A stretch of 5,422 nucleotides of DNA. It comes from a bacterium (GTDB lineage: Bacteria; Bdellovibrionota_C; UBA2361; SZUA-149). Shown in pieces: positions 5,126 through 5,422 of this stretch. The stretch covers positions 1-5,422 of the forward strand of contig QIGM01000411.1 in assembly GCA_003230795.1 (NCBI GenBank). Reading direction: 5' to 3'. The position numbers were made by a program, and so were the translations under genes. The notes beneath the pieces were generated by a model that was not told the DNA's origin, ran no database searches, and worked only from the letters and a program-made list of their open reading frames with translations. Each line of letters opens with the position of its first letter. The stretch's first letter is position 1.

Positions 5126-5422
5126 TCAGTCGTACGGGACAACGAAGGCTTCGGCGCGTTCCGCCTGTTCAACAATTTCTCTTAAACCAATCGACTGTTC
5201 TTTCTCCTTTGGTAACGAGAGCTGCGTATACAGCTCTCTCGCAATTTGTCCGTGAGCGGAGTGTGCGATTGCTTCGATAAGACCAAGCTTACAGAAGGAG
5301 AAATCGGGACCGTCCTTAAGATTACAATGAGTTGCGGCCTCTATTAATTTACCAACAGAAAGAGTCAGCAGTGCCGAATCGTATTTAAAGAAGGTCTGCA
5401 CGATTGCCTTAACATTTGAAGA
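5126..5422 (-). CDS. C-terminal part of an unidentified protein, running off the right edge
   Basis: The frame is open from the window edge down to a TGA at 5126-5128, giving about 98 residues of an incomplete protein. A GTG at 5401 could be a start, but the frame stays open beyond it, so a longer gene is more likely. The visible part is mostly helical, with mixed charge, two Cys and a Glu-rich end (EIVEQAERAEAF) before a terminal VVPYD. No motif is recognised. It converges on the glycosyltransferase gene, with only 5 bp between the two stop codons and no terminator between them, so the transcripts probably overlap. The + strand frame over the same bases is Arg-rich and less protein-like, which is why the - strand was chosen. 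Confidence 0.6.
   Translation of the reverse strand, partial: SSNVKAIVQTFFKYDSALLTLSVGKLIEAATHCNLKDGPDFSFCKLGLIEAIAHSAHGQIARELYTQLSLPKEKEQSIGLREIVEQAERAEAFVVPYD

Noticed and set aside
5089..5280. 63-residue + strand Arg-rich frame overlapping the glycosyltransferase end
   Set aside because: It overlaps the glycosyltransferase, has no motif and is less protein-like than the - strand frame over the same bases.

Overview
The window comes from a flagellated bacterium, probably Gram-negative and of moderate GC (below half by eye). Its core is a pair of tandem flagellin genes on the + strand (861-1724 and 2198-3061). Both encode 287 residues, and they are about 77% identical in an ungapped hand alignment. 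I cannot place the lineage. The sugar-transfer genes resemble those of polysaccharide and flagellin-glycosylation islands of many environmental phyla.

Layout: a gene on the - strand (73-618) encodes a 181-residue protein with a conserved SHRP-xx-GK-x-IV-xx-KR segment. A 242-bp divergent intergenic region follows, carrying a good sigma-28-type promoter, a hairpin at the predicted mRNA 5' end and a near-palindrome in the leader. Flagellin 1 ends in a small group of hairpins and a strong intrinsic terminator (1833-1878). A gene-free stretch of about 470 bp then leads to flagellin 2, which has a weaker sigma-28-like promoter and possible CsrA-type GGA sites in its leader. The two flagellins therefore look separately transcribed. 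Behind flagellin 2 lie a GC-rich hairpin, an intrinsic terminator (3178-3220) and then the oddest object in the window: a 134-bp imperfect inverted repeat built from degenerate CCAGTC-like hexamers (3256-3389). Its C-rich arm is a G-quadruplex candidate on the - strand.

A probable two-gene operon follows. The first gene (3490-4020, GTG start) encodes a second SHRP-module protein related to the one at 73-618. The second (4056-5120, forced TTG start) encodes a GT4-family glycosyltransferase. A partial gene enters from the right edge on the - strand and stops 5 bp from the end of the glycosyltransferase gene.

Working model (inference): the flagellins are the filament subunits. The glycosyltransferase, perhaps with the two small module proteins, decorates flagellin or another surface polymer. 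The module is known to me as the N-terminal part of larger methyltransferases and glycosyltransferases, so two free-standing copies bracketing a flagellin pair are the most system-like signal here.
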